This document shows, one piece after another, positions 38,801-52,762 of a stretch of DNA of 64,000 bases. The stretch's first letter is position 1. Each line of letters begins with the position of its first letter. A program made the translations under genes and the position numbers. The DNA lies in the NCBI RefSeq assembly GCF_027172205.1, contig NC_070616.1, positions 14,870,001 through 14,934,000 of the forward strand, read 5' to 3'. This DNA comes from Podarcis raffonei (taxonomy: Eukaryota > Chordata > Lepidosauria > Squamata > Lacertidae). Under the pieces are notes generated by a model, which worked only from the letters and a program-made list of their open reading frames with translations, did not search any database and was not told where the DNA came from.

Positions 38801-41800
38801 TTCAAGGGCAGTCCAATAGCAAGCGCATTGCAGCAGTCCATCCTGAAGACTTACACATTATGTTGCACATATCTGTTTCAAGGGACAAGCACTTGATCTT
38901 CTGAGGGATTCTTTCAACACTGGGGGTGTGGGTGGGAGGGGAAGCTGCCATTCAGGCATCCTGTCTGAATGGCAAAAGATGCCCAAATCCAGGGCAGAAC
39001 CTGCCAGGTTGAGCTTCTGCAACATCTGCTCAAAGACAGAACAGTTTTAGAAAATCAAAAGTCGGTTTAGGTTAAGGGGATGGATGCCCACACAGCTTGG
39101 GGAAAGGAGAGGCCTTTAGGTCGTTCTGAAGGTGAGGGCAACATAATGCCCTGACTCTCATATTCAGGAGGGTCAAGTAGCGGAAATCAAGGATAGTGTA
39201 AATTCAAAAGGCTGATATGAGATGAAGCAGACAAAGAGCCAAAAGAGGTCCCTCTCAGGAGGGAGGAGCCAGAGAAAACCCTGCTCCGCACATAGATCTG
39301 CCACTCTAAACCCCAATCCAGTGCCAGAGGGTCTGTGTGGAGAGACTGAGGTGTGTAGCGCTGTAAACCTGGGGTTTGCCTGATCAGGTGAGGGAGCGGG
39401 GTGGGGGGCGGACTTGCTTGTCATTCTCCACTGTCCTTGCTCTGTGTGCTGTGAGCAGGAAGGAACATGACGCTGGGAGGGGGTCAAAGAAAACAAGCAG
39501 GAGGCGAGGGGGTCAGAAGGGGGCTCAGTTTCAAGCCAGAGTTCTCAAAGTGAGTTTGGTAGTGCTCAAACCCCCGCCCTGCCCAATAATTGCATTTTAA
39601 TCTGGGTTGGTGATGGTCCCATGTAACACTAGATCGGACAAGTGGGGGGTGGGAGAGGCTATGTGATGCCTAAACCCCGATTGTGGCCATGATTCAGAAG
39701 AGAACCCAATCCCATCCCATCCCCCCCTTTTAATTTCACAAATGCCAGCCCCATTGTCCTAAATAGTTTTGGATTAAGAGTGCTTAACCAGATAGGAAGC
39801 TTCCAAGACTGGAGGCTCACTTCCTCCTTACATTAATGCAACCTGAGAGCGAATTAGAAACCTACAAAGGTTTAAACTCAAATCACTCCCAGCTTGGCTT
39901 TTGCATGCATATATTCACATATATTTTACATATATAGATTGCGTACTCTAAAGGGCCTCAGTGCTACAGTAACCTCAGAAAAAAAATCTTTCTGCCACAG
40001 TCTTAACCTAGTGTTTTCATTTCAACCCCTTTGAACTCTCTCATTTTCTCTCGGTACCACATTTCATTTCAGTACCCCATCTCTGTTGACCCCCTTGCAT
40101 ACTATAACATTTGAATTCTCCATCTTCCAGTAGCCTCTTTTTTTCTTCAATCAGGTTTTCTTGTTGTCTTTCTTTTTCTTAATCCTCATCTCTTTCCCCT
40201 CCCTGCCTTCACATCTTTCCCCTCCTCCTTGCACAGCTCTGTGACAGAAGCACACAAGCCTTTCACTCTCCCAGCAAGTCACACTGTAGGAAGGCTAGGG
40301 TGTCTTGTATGGCAGGTTGGTTGGTTGCATTTGGCTGAAAATATTTAGTTCTGCTTCACTTCTAACTCCAGGGACAGGAAAGCACTATTTCTCCATTTTG
40401 GCTGCAAAAAGTAGGTGCCTTACCTGGTAGACCTTGCTTAATTGATATTATTCTAGAGGATTTGTTCTGGACTAACCGCTGCTTTTTCTTTTCTTTTTTT
40501 CAATGGGAAAGGGAGTGAAACTTCATCCGGATCAACATTCCTTTGCAATATCTATAGCTGTGAAGGAAGTGGCCTGTTCACTGCACTCTTGAATTTAGCA
40601 AGAAATTTAAGCCCCTAGTGAACACCCAACTTCCTTCATGGCTATAGATATACCACCTGCTTGCTTTCAAGAAAATAACACAAGCAAGACAGGGGGACAC
40701 CTGATCGAAATGTGCAAAATTCAGGTGCTGCAGCCCCTGCATGGGGACTGCATTGCCGCAAGTTTCACATTTGGAACTTGCCCCTCTCTTTGCTGCTGTA
40801 ATATACATTTCAGTCTTTCGGTTGTGCTCTATCTTGAAACATGTAGATATGATGAGCTCCCAGCATGTACCTGTATTTCTACCACCACAGAGGAATGATT
40901 GGTGGCTTGTGAGGCATGTTCACAGTTCACGCACAACAACCCCAAGACCTGTCCAGCACCCTGTTTGTGAGCTAAGGGTGTGCCCTAGAACTGCTCACAT
41001 CCCCATACTTCTTTGCAACATATAAGGGCTCAAACGCAAAGCTCATTGGCAGCTGAAAACATTTTGACAGTTTTTCCTGAAGGCAGGAGGACTGATCTCT
41101 AACACCAGGGTAATAAGCAGGGCTGCTATATGTTCTCATGGTTGGCACTGGCATGGAGAGAGAAAAGTGTAGGATGTAGAATTGGGTACGTAAACTTGTT
41201 TTCATTGTGTTAAAGGTTCTAGTCCTCATGGGTGCAAAACTCCATATTTAGGAGGATGGTATTTAGCATTGGGGAGCACTGGATGCAGTGACCAAATTCG
41301 GGGATGGGTGGGTGTGACACAATTGTCTTAGTACAGGAAATCTCACTGAATTTGGGAGTGAGGAGGCAAGTAGGAGACACCATACATTTTTTGCTTTTCA
41401 AACATTCATTGGCATTCATTTCCTGCATAGTCCATATCCATTGTGCTAAACATCCAGTTCCTTTGATGATCCGTGTGTGTCGTGAGTTGACATTCCTGCT
41501 ACCTGATAAGATCACCCCTAGTTTCTTAACTCGTGAAAAGATTGGTTAACCACAGCCCCATGACTGGTTTAGCATGAAAAGCTACCCTTCAGAGGCTCCA
41601 AGCTGTAGGAGGAGAGCAGCAGTGAACATGGTACGTTTGGGTGAACTCAAGTCTCTGGGTACCTGGCAGCTTCTTGCTCCAGAACTGATGAATGAACTTC
41701 CCCAGAGGCTGAGTACAGGTGTTAAACAGCACCAGGGACAAGATCTTATCTTGCGGTGGTAAAATAATTCCTAGGGGCACAGCAGCAGTTGCCCAACACT

Positions 41801-44800
41801 GCCTTTGAGGACCGAACCCCTTAGGTAGGAACAGAAGGGAGTGCTCAGCAGTTTCCCAATATCCTTTGAGATTGTTCAGGATGAGTTGATGGTCAGCATT
41901 GATCACTATTAAGAGAGGCCAGGAGAATACCACTCAGTGGATTTGTAACTGGCTGACTGACCGAACCCAAAGGGTGCTCATCAATGGTTCCTCTTCATCC
42001 TGGAGAAGAGTGACTAGTGGGGTGCCACAGGGTTCTGTCTTGGGCCCGGTCTTATTCAACATCTTTATCAACGACTTGGATGATGGACTCAAGGGCATCC
42101 TGATCAAATTTGCAGATGACACCAAACTGGGAGGGGTGGCTAACACCCCAGAGGACAGGATCACACTTCAAAATGACCTTGACAGATTAGAGAACTGGGC
42201 CAAAACAAACAAGATGAATTTTAACAGGGAGAAATGTAAAGTATTGCACTTGGGCAAAAAAAATGAGAGGCACAAATACAAGATGGGTGACACCTGGCTT
42301 GAGAGCACTACATGTGAAAAGGATCTAGGAGTCTTGGTTGACCACAAACTTGACATGAGCCAACAGTGTGACGCGGCAGCTAAAAAAGCCAATGCAATTC
42401 TGGGCTGCATCAATAGGAGTATAGCATCTAGATCAAGGGAAGTAATAGTGCCACTGTATTCTGCTCTGGTCAGACCTCACCTGGAGTACTGTGTCCAGTT
42501 CTGGGCACCACAGTTCAAGAAGGACATTGACAAACTGGAACGTGTCCAGAGGAGGGCAACCAAAATGGTCAAAGGCCTGGAAACGATGCCTTATGAGGAA
42601 CGGCCAAGGGAGCTGGGCATGTTTAGCCTGGAGAAGAGGAGGTTAAGGGGTGATATGATAGCCATGTTCAAATATATAAAAGGATGTCACATAGAGGAGG
42701 GAGAAAGGTTGTTTTCTGCTGCTCCAGAGAAGCGGACACGGAGCAATGGATCCAAACTACAAGAAAGAAGATTCCACCTAAACATTAGGAAGAACTTCCT
42801 GACAGTAAGAGCTGTTCGACAGTGGAATTTGCTGCCAAGGAGTGTGGTGGAGTCTCCTTCTTTGGAGGTCTTTAAGCAGAGGCTTGACAACCATATGTCA
42901 GGAGTGCTCTGATGGTGTTTCCTGCTTGGCAGGGGGTTGGACTCGATGGCCCTTGTGGTCTCTTCCAACTCTGTGATTCTATGATTCTATGATTCTATGA
43001 TTCTAATAATCAGATTAACATTCCTCTCCAGACACTGGTCGTTGCCTGGGGACAGCAGCGTGGGTCCAGGGTCCAGGGGTCCAGGTTTATCTTTTTATTT
43101 ATTTCATAAAATGTATACACTGCATGACTGTAGAAAACAGCCTCAAAGTAGTTTATAGAGAGAATAAAACAGTAAAATTATCAGTAAAAGCAACTCTTTA
43201 AAACATTCAAAAGATAAAATAAGCAAGAAACTAGAAACAGATCAAAACATACATACACATTCTACGTATCTGGGGAGACTTGCCTAAACAAAAATGTTCT
43301 TAGCAAGAGCCAAAAAGACTACAGTGAAGGTGCCTGTCTGATATCAAGAGGCAGGGAGTTCCTGAGTACAGGTGCTGCCACACTAACACATCAATTTCTT
43401 ATAAATGCGGAATGGGTATGATGTGGCACCTGCAGCATTGCTTGTTTAGCCTCAGAAAACGGGACCCCTTCTTTCAAAGAAGACTTTAAGCTAGTTCACC
43501 TCCACACACTTAGCTGCCTTGCCTACAAATGGTTACATGAGCTAGTTGAGAGTTCCCTACAAGAACTGGAATGAATATACCTGGGGCTGAAGATCCTGCC
43601 CAGCCTCCTGACTCATCCCAGTGAAGCCAAGAGCAGAGGCCTCAAAATTGGTGTCTGGCCAATCCTGGACCGTGACTGATGCCTGTTGTGACACCCAAAA
43701 TGGATACTTAAATTTGTTGGTGAAGAAGACCTGTCCTTCTCCATCTCTCTGTCTTGCACACACTCATGCAGTAGGGAAATAATCGTCCACTACAATAGTT
43801 GTTGTCGTAAAACAGGGGTAAAGGTAAAAGTACCCCTGACCATTAGGTCCAGTTGTGGACGACTCTGGGGTTGTGTGCTCATCTCGCTCTATAGGCCGAG
43901 GGAGCCGGCGTTTGTCCGCAGACAGCTTCTGGGTCATGTGGCCAGCATGGTGAACCAGAGCAGCACACGGAAATGCCGTTTACTTTCCCGCCAGAGCGGT
44001 ACCTATTTATCTACTTGCACTCTGACGTGCTTTCAAACTGCCAGGTGGGCAGGAGCTGGGACCGAACAGCGGGAGCTCACTCCATTGCAGGGATTCGAAC
44101 CACTGACCTACTGATCGGCAAGCCCTAAGCTCTGTGGTTTAGACCACAACGCCACCCACGTCCCTCTGCCACCCAGGAAATTGGTTCAGCTGGGAATGCC
44201 TTTTAATGCAACGCTACCCAATTTGCACTTTCTGAAGTGATAGATGAGCCCATTTTTAGCCTGGAGAAGAGAAGAAAAGACTGAGAACTGATAGGATAGC
44301 CATCTTCAAATATCTAAAGGGCTGTCCCAAGGAAGATGGAGCAAGCTTGTTGGTTTTTTGCTGCTCCAGAGGGAAGGACCCAGAACCAATGGATTCAAAT
44401 GACAACAAAAGGAGATTCTAGCTCAACAGCTGGAAGAACTTCCTGACAGTAAGAGCTGTTTGACAGTGGAACGGATTCCCTCGGGAGTTTGTGGGAGGTT
44501 TTTAAATAGAGGTTGGCTGGCCATTTGTCAGGGATTCCTTGCTTGTGATTCCTGCATTGCAGCAGGTTGGGCTGGGCTACTAGCCATGATGGGTATGCTC
44601 TGCCTGGAGTTGGAGGCAGTGATGCATCTGAAAACCAGTTGCTGGAAACCAAAGGAGGCGGGAGAGCTCTTGCACTCAAATCTTGCTTGTGGGTTTCTCA
44701 TTGGAGTATCTGGTTGGCTAATGTGAGAACAGGATGCTGAACTAGATGGGCCACTGGCCTGATCCAGGAGGCCCTTTTCCTGTGTTCTCATATTAGCATG

Positions 44801-47800
44801 GCCATATGATGCTCTGGAACAGAAGGGAGCACAGCCATGCCAGCTGAGGGGAGTTGTAGTCCAACACATCTGGAAGCCTGCAGACACCAGGCTACAATTA
44901 CCATTGTAACCTGATGGCACTGCGAAGTTGACCACTGCTACTTATGAAATCTCCTTTTGCCCGATATTGAAATACATCCCAATTGCCCCGAACATGACAC
45001 AGGCCATAAACTTTCAAATGGGTATCTTTGGCTTCCCTCGTCCACATTTCCTTACTGCTGATTTGTATAATTATTAACAAATCAGTGGGCTTTGGGGCAC
45101 AAAGTGCAATTGGCCTATGGGGAAAGTGCTTTGAAATGATGCCGCCGTGAGGCCAGACCCTCCATTCTCCAGCACACGCACACAATATACTTATAACGAT
45201 TGTATACCATTAACAGTCATGGTTTCCACCAAAGAATTCTGGGAACTGTAGTTTTTTGAGGGCTGGGAATCGTTGGACGCTCCTTCACAGAGCTACAATT
45301 CCCAGAGTTCCATGGGGAGACGGATTGACTGCTAGACCAGATTAAGTCTGCGGTGTGGATCTTCCCTGATATGAATGTATTTGGCAGGAGTGCAGCAATC
45401 GCTGGCAAACATCCTTTAGCTTACATAATAACTATGGATGCAAGGCATTGCGGCGGCTGACAGGCCACTTAAAAGCATACGGAAAAGCAGGTGAGATGTC
45501 CCCACCCTCCCAAGTTAAAGGTGTGCTTGTGCAAAATGTTTCCCTTGAGCTTATTTCTTATTCTATTTATTGCATTTATACCCCATCTTTTTCTCTAAGG
45601 AGCTTGAGGTGGTGTACATTGCTCCCCTCCACATTAAATCCCCACAACAACCCTATGAGGTAGACTAGGCTGAGAGGCAGTGACAGGCCCCCGAGGTCAC
45701 CCAGTGAGTTTTTGTAGCCGAGTGGAGATGGGAACCCTGATGTCCTAGGGCCTACTATGCCACACTGACACTGAGTTATGGGAACAAAGCACTTTCTTGG
45801 TCTCTTGAGAGAGATGCAAAGCACAGTGGGAAGCTCCTGTTCGTTTTACTGGGGAGGCCTTTCCACCAGCTTGTCCCCAAAGTGACTGGGTTAGAGAACA
45901 GCAGAGGAAAGGGAAATGTGGCTTTCTTATGCTTGCATTCTGCCCCGCACCCTCCCACTCCATAAAAACCAGGTGTACACACACACACTGTACACTATGA
46001 GCTCTTATCTTAGTTTTTCCAACAGTACTACAAGAGTAAACATGGAGCTCTGTTTCTACCTTTTGCTTCCCTTCGCTCTTCAAAGCTGCAAAAGACTCAG
46101 CCTTGGATCTCAACTGTGCCTGAGCATGTATCCTGAACAGGCTTCTAGGCTGTTGTTGTTATCCTCATCCTCATCCTCATCATTAACATAAGAAGTGTCC
46201 GCTGGATCAGGCCAGTGGCCCATCTAGTCCAGCATCCTGTTCTCACAGTGGCTGACCCCAGATGCCTCTTCCTAGGAAGGCTGCAAGCAGGACCAGAGCC
46301 CAAGAGCACTCTCCCCTCCTGTGGTTTCTAGCCATTTATAGCTCTCTCCTCCATGAATTTGTCTAATCCTCTTTAAAAGCCATCCAAGTCGGTGGCCATC
46401 ACTGCATCCTATGGAAGCGAGTTCCACAGTTTAACTATGCACTGTGTGGATATGTAATTGTTGCTGCTGCTGTTATATTTATAACACACCTTTTTCCCAT
46501 GGCGGCTTACAAAACAACCCAGATAAAATGCAAAAAGCTAAAAAGCACATAAAATATAATCACTTAGTTCTAACTCAAGTAGAATTAAAAAAGCAAATAT
46601 ATTAAAGTGCAGATAATTAAAATAGCCCAGCCCTAATTAAAAGCCCTTTCCTTAAAAAACACACACACAACCAGTCAGTTCCCAAAGGCCTATCGGAACA
46701 AAACTGTCTTCACCTGCCAGTAGAAGGACAGCAGGGAGGGACACAGTCTGGTTTCTCTAGGGAGAGAGTGCCAGAGTCTGGGAGCAGCCACTGAGAAGGC
46801 CCTCTCCTGCAACTCCACCAAGTGTGCCTGGGGGCAGGCGTCCCTCAACTCACAAAAAAGCAGCCTTTTTATGTTATTATTTTATTCTTATATCCCAAGG
46901 AGCTCAAGGGGGGCACATGTGCCTTGTCCCCTTCCTGTTTTATTCTCACAACAACCTGGTGAGGTAGGTTAGGCTGAGAGGCAGTGACTGCCCCAAGGCC
47001 ACCCAGTGAGCTATATGGCTGAGTGGGGATTTGAACCCAGATCTCCTAGCCCAACACTCTAACTGGCACACTGGCTCTTGATGTGAGGATCGAACCTTAG
47101 GTGGCATCAAGGTCTTTTTATTTGTGCACCCCATCAAAAGAGTCTTGATAACAACTGTATAACAACTGTATAACAACCATATCTGCTGCACACTAGGGTT
47201 GCCATATTTCAAGCTTTTTTTGGTGAAGTTTTTGAGCTTTTTTGTTTTTGGCAAAATCGCAAAAAATAATAATAATGCTGTTTTTGAGCTATTTCTATGA
47301 AAAATTGGCAAAAACGGCAAAAACGACATGGGCTCCCATACATCTGGATTTCCCTGGATATTTGTTTTGGCCAATTTCTGCCCAGATATTGCTGACAACT
47401 GCAGTATTTTGGATATGTCCAGGAAATTCCAGACATAGGCAACCCAACGCACACCCCTAGCCTGGTGCTTTCTGCGCGTTTTAGACTACAGCTCCAAATT
47501 CTAGGAATGATAGGAGCTGTAGTCCAAGATATCTGGAGGGCACTAGCTTGGGGAAGACTGGCAAATGGAAATGTGGCAAGAGTTGTTGTTTTGCCGAGTT
47601 TTCTGCTTCACATGCAGATAGCCATTTATAAAATTACTCATGGCATGGAGAAATTTGATGGAGAACCCTAGAACACCATTGGTAGACATCCAATGAAGCT
47701 GAATGTTGGAAGATTCAGGGCAGATGAAAAAGGAAACACTTTTTCATGCAGCTCATAGTTAAACTATGGAACTCCCTCCCCCTGGAGGCAGTGATGTTCA

Positions 47801-50800
47801 CCAACTTGGATGGCTTTAAAAGAAGATTAGGCAAATTCATGGAAGAGAGGGCTATCGAAGGCTACTAGCCATGAAGGCTTAGCTCTGCCTCCACAGTTTG
47901 AGGCAGCAATGTAGAGTTGGAAGGGACCACAAGGGTCATCTATAGCTCAGCCCCCTGCAATGCAGGAAACTTTTGCCCAATGTGTTGCTCAAACCCAAGA
48001 CTCTGAGATTAAGAGTCTCCTACTCGATACCAACTGGCTATCCCTGCTCTGAAGTTCTTAAGGTAGCAGATGCAAAGGAGTCTCAAGCTATAGATTTCAG
48101 AGATTAAAAAATGGAAACGTTGAAAATTCCTAATGATTGCTTGCTACTTTGGAAGCAAAGGCAGGTGAGCAGGAACTCCCAGATCGGCAGAGGAATCCAG
48201 GAAGATTTATAGAAGCATCCCTTGGTGCAGAACATGAGAGCGAGTTTTAAAAGGATGGTGCCGCCGCCGCTGTTACGAAAACATGAACAGGCACGCACAA
48301 ATATTCCTCACATTTTTCTTCTCCCTCTAACAATTATTTCTTTTTCTTTTTCTTTTTTTAAAAAGGCACAGGGTCTCCAAATTAGATTTCCATCTTCTTT
48401 GAAGTTCCCAGAGATGCCTCCTTGCTAGGAACATGCTTGAGGTTGGAAGGTCAGCAAGGAGGGGACAGCGGTGACTGCTTAAGAGAGCTGGGGAGGGCAG
48501 GTCAAGAGTGTTTTCTGCATCTGGGGCTGCGACCCTAAACACTCATGGGTTGGGAGAGAGAACCTTGTAGAGTTCAGCAAGACTCACTTGCATGTTAAGA
48601 CGCATAGGGTCCTCCTGGGTACGGGATTATAAACATAGAGAACACATCTGGATCAAGCCAATGGCCTCTCTGGTCCAGCATCCTGTTCTCACAGTGTCTG
48701 ACCAGATACCTCTTTTGGGAAACCCTCAAGGAAGAGCACCAGAGCCCTCTCTCCTCCAGCAACTGGTGTTCGGAAGCATTACTGCCTCTGACTATGGAGA
48801 CAGACCAGAGCTAGGATGGCTAGTAGCCATTGATAGCATTGTTGTTGTTGTTGTTTAGTCGTTTAGTCGTTTAGTCGTGACCGACTCTTCGTGACCCCAT
48901 GGACCAGAGAACGCCAGGCACCTTTACCCTCCATGAATTGGTCCAATCCTCCTTTTCAGCCATCTGAGTTGGTGTCCGTCACTGTCTCCTGTGGGAGCGA
49001 GTGCCATAGTTTTAACTACACATTGTTTAAAGAGGAATTTCCTTTTATCCTTCCAGAATCTCCCAATGTTCAATTTTATTGGATGCCCCTGATGTCTAGC
49101 CACTGGTGCGTGATGAATTTTTTCATAGGGGAACATATATGGCGACAGGCGCAAGCTGGCGAGGACAATTGGAGGGGGTGACGTCATATGTGTGAGCATT
49201 GCGCCTCCCTTCCTAAGCTGGGCAGAAGCTTCCCGGGCTTTGGGAAGGGGACTTGCCTAGTCCCCCCCCCAAGTCCACTGACCACACACTGCTGCGGTCT
49301 AGCACTATGAGAGAGGGAGAAAAACTTTATTGCTGCATCACCTAGCCCTGGGCATATATAATCACCCTCATGAGCATGAAGCATAAGAGCACAAGAAGAG
49401 CTTTGCTGGATCAGGTCAGTGGCCCATCTAGTCCAGCATCCTGTTCTCACAGGGGCTAACCAGATGCCCCACTGGAAAATCTGTATGCAGGACTCAAGCA
49501 CCAGAGCCTTCTCTCCTCCTGTGGTTTCCAGCAACTGGTATTCAGAAGCATCACTGTCTCCAGCTCACATCTCAGTGCAGGATCCACAATATACTGATGA
49601 GCTGCAACCTCCTTGGCTTTAATACCTCCAAGGAAGGAGAGCCCACCTCCCTAGAGTTGGTCCTGCTGTTGGACAGGTTTCATTGTTAAGAAATGCCTCC
49701 AGATGTTTTAGCTGCCGCCTTCCTCTTTGCAATTCCTCCCCAATGCTCCCAGCCATGAGGCAACAGAGAGCAAGCCTGATCCATCTTCTGTATGACCAAA
49801 ATCCATCTTAAAGGTCCTTATTATCCCATCATAGCCATATCTTCTCCAGGTCTTTTGGTTTCCAGACTCCATGCCTTCCTGGACACCCTCAACTGGGTGT
49901 GCTCCAGTTTAGGTGTGTCAGGTGCTGCCCTAGGCTGAGTTAGACCGTTGGTCCAGTGTTGTCTCCACGGACTGGCAGCAATGGCTGTGCAGGGTTTCAG
50001 GCTGGGGGCATTCCCAGCCCTCCCTGGAGATAACTAGTCAATTAAGCTTTCATAGAATCAATCATCAAGTTGGAGGTGACCCTGAGGTCAACCCCCTGGT
50101 CCAACCCCCTGCAGTGCAGGAATATGCAGTCATCCCATATGGGAATCAAACCTGCAGTCTTGGCATTATCAGCACCACGCTCTTACCAACTGAGCTATGC
50201 CAGAGATTGAACTTGGAAACCTTGTGCATGCAGAGGAGATGTTCTCCCGGTACAGCCCTTCCTCTAAAACCAGCCTAAGGCTCCAGTCCTCATTGTTATG
50301 AATAAAGCTCTGGTTTAAATAGGAGTCCAGGAAGCTGATCTATACAGGATCAGACCATTGGGGTCCATTCAGCTCAGTATATGCTAAGAGGGGGGACATT
50401 CCCAGCCTTCCTGGAGATGCCTGGAATTGAACCTGAATGTAAAAACAGATGCTCTGTCACTAAGATACAGCCTTGTCCCTGTGTATAAAGCAAGGGTCGT
50501 GGTTTGGAAGAAAGGGCTGGTTTAAGCAGGAATATGGGAAGCTGCCTAATACCAAGTCAGGCCGTTGGTTGATTGAACCCAGTATTGTCTACACAGACTG
50601 GCAGCAGCTCTCCAGGAGGGAATCTCAGCCCTAGCAGGTGATGCTGTTGGAGACCTTCTGGATGCAAAGCAGGTGTTCCTCCACCTTCCCCAACAGTCTG
50701 CCAACTTCCTTAAAGAACTGGGCGTCATACTTCAGGTGCATCCTGAGCAGGTCACCCTCCTTTGCAGAAAATAGACTGCATCCAAAAGCAATGGTTGGAA

Positions 50801-52716
50801 TCTGTGCTGTACCTGCACAGGTGGGAATAAAGGGCAGCTAAAATGATCAGAGGCTCGGACCGGAGCAAATCCTCTGCCAAGGAAGGTTGCAGCATTTGGT
50901 AATGTGGAAGAGAGGATGACACAGGTGTATAAAATAGTGCCCAGTATGAAGATTTTTCTCCCTTGTAATGCTTGCAGAAATTGCCCCTCAGTAGGTTCAG
51001 GGCAGATCAGAGAAAAGACTTGTTTGTGCAGTGTGTGTCTGGTTTACGGAACTGGCTACCACAAGATGATGAGGGGCTGGGATTACTGCATTGCAGGGGG
51101 TTGGGCTAGATGACCCTTGGAGCCCCTTCCAACTCCACAATTCAATGATGCTTCTAAAAGGGGATGGCAGATTCATAGAGGAGAAGGAGACAATTCCTCC
51201 TGGGAAGTGCAAGGGTGCTGGATTTGATGGAGGGCACAACAAATTAAAGAACGGAAGTCCAAGAATTGGACTTCACATCAATTTCACAGGTGGCTGGCAA
51301 CTCTGATTTTGCTGTGGCTTATTGTAGGAAGGGACACGTCTACTAGAACCAGTTTAATCCCATGTGTGAAGTTTGCTGGGAACGTAAAAACAAGAGCACA
51401 AGAGCCTTCTGAACCAGGACAATGACCCATCTAGTTCAGCATCCTCTTTTCACATTAGCCACCAAGATGCCTCTTCTGGGAAATCCCACAAGCAGGATCC
51501 AGGCACAAGAGCCCTCTTGCCTCCTGAGGTTTCCAGCAACTGGCATTCAGAAGCATCACTGCCTCCTACTATGGAGGCATGAAGGGGAGAGTTGCTCCTA
51601 TGGTCAATTCCTACTTGCAGGTTCCCCACTGGGGCCACTGTGCGAAGATGTTGGACTTGATGGGCCACCAGCCTGATCCAGCAGGCTCTTCTTCTGTTCT
51701 TAAGAAGGGACTTGTTTTGATTAATGTCTGCAGGAGACTTTGTGGATATTTAAGTTATAATTGGAAAAATCTTAATAATTATTCATAAAGGAAACAGCTT
51801 ATAAGAAGTAAATAAGGAGGCCAGACACAGGATAAAAGAAGTCTTTTATTTGGTTGTTTGTATTGTTGTATGTTATGTTTATTGTATTTCTGTATTGGGG
51901 TGGGTGGGTGGGTTTATGTTGTAAATAAAATTTCCAATAATTTTTTTTTTTTAAAAAAGAAGGGACACGCAGGGTCTTGGATTGGTCCCAGGTCTCATAC
52001 TCCAAATGAGTAGAGCAAAGGTGCAAACAACCAATAATTTGAGCACGTGCAGAGTGCCTCTCCCTCTGATGCTGAATTGGCACATGTGGGATTAAGGGCA
52101 ACAGGGTGTGATTGGCAGGGTGTGGCAGTGATGACGGCTACTGGCTTAGACAGCTTTGAAACGGGGATTAGACAAATGCATCGAGGAGGAGGAGGAAGAG
52201 GAGAGGTCCATCGCCAGGTAATTAGGTTGCGTAGAACTTCCATGTTCAGGAGCAGTCTAGCTCCAAATATATCACACAAGGCAAGGCGGGTGCCTTCATG
52301 CCCCGGAGGGCCCTCTGGTTGGCCACTGATGCAGCTGGCCTCTGTGGGCCACCATCCAATCTTCCTTGTGGTTTTCCGATCCCTGGAGAGCGAGTGCAAC
52401 ATCTCTGCCCCCCACCCCAGGCTTCCCCTGGGTGTGTGCTGGGCCCTTCCTTCCTTCATCAGGGCTGGGGAGAGAAAGATAGAGAGAGAGAGACATTCCA
52501 ATCCCTTCCTTTGCCTATAAAACCATTTCTTTTGTCGGTGGGAAATTTTTGCAGGGTGTGATCACCCAGGCAAAATAAAGAGCTCCTTTGAAGTGCGGGC
52601 AAGTTACTTAGTGAGCGCCTGGGGGTGAGAATCAGATTCCTCCCTCTCTGGAGCAGGGCAGGCCTGTCTGTACAAGCTGGAAGGCGAAGAGCAGCGAGCG
52701 AATGGCCCACAGCGAA

Positions 52717-52762
<46 letters not shown>

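Noticed and set aside
47960-48042. A tRNA-Lys gene
   Set aside because: The anticodon arm is intact but the D arm is disrupted and the element continues into a CR1 tail.
52047-52520. A 157-codon + strand frame with an opposing 168-codon frame
   Set aside because: Both cover decayed CR1-like and SINE sequence; no conserved protein features.
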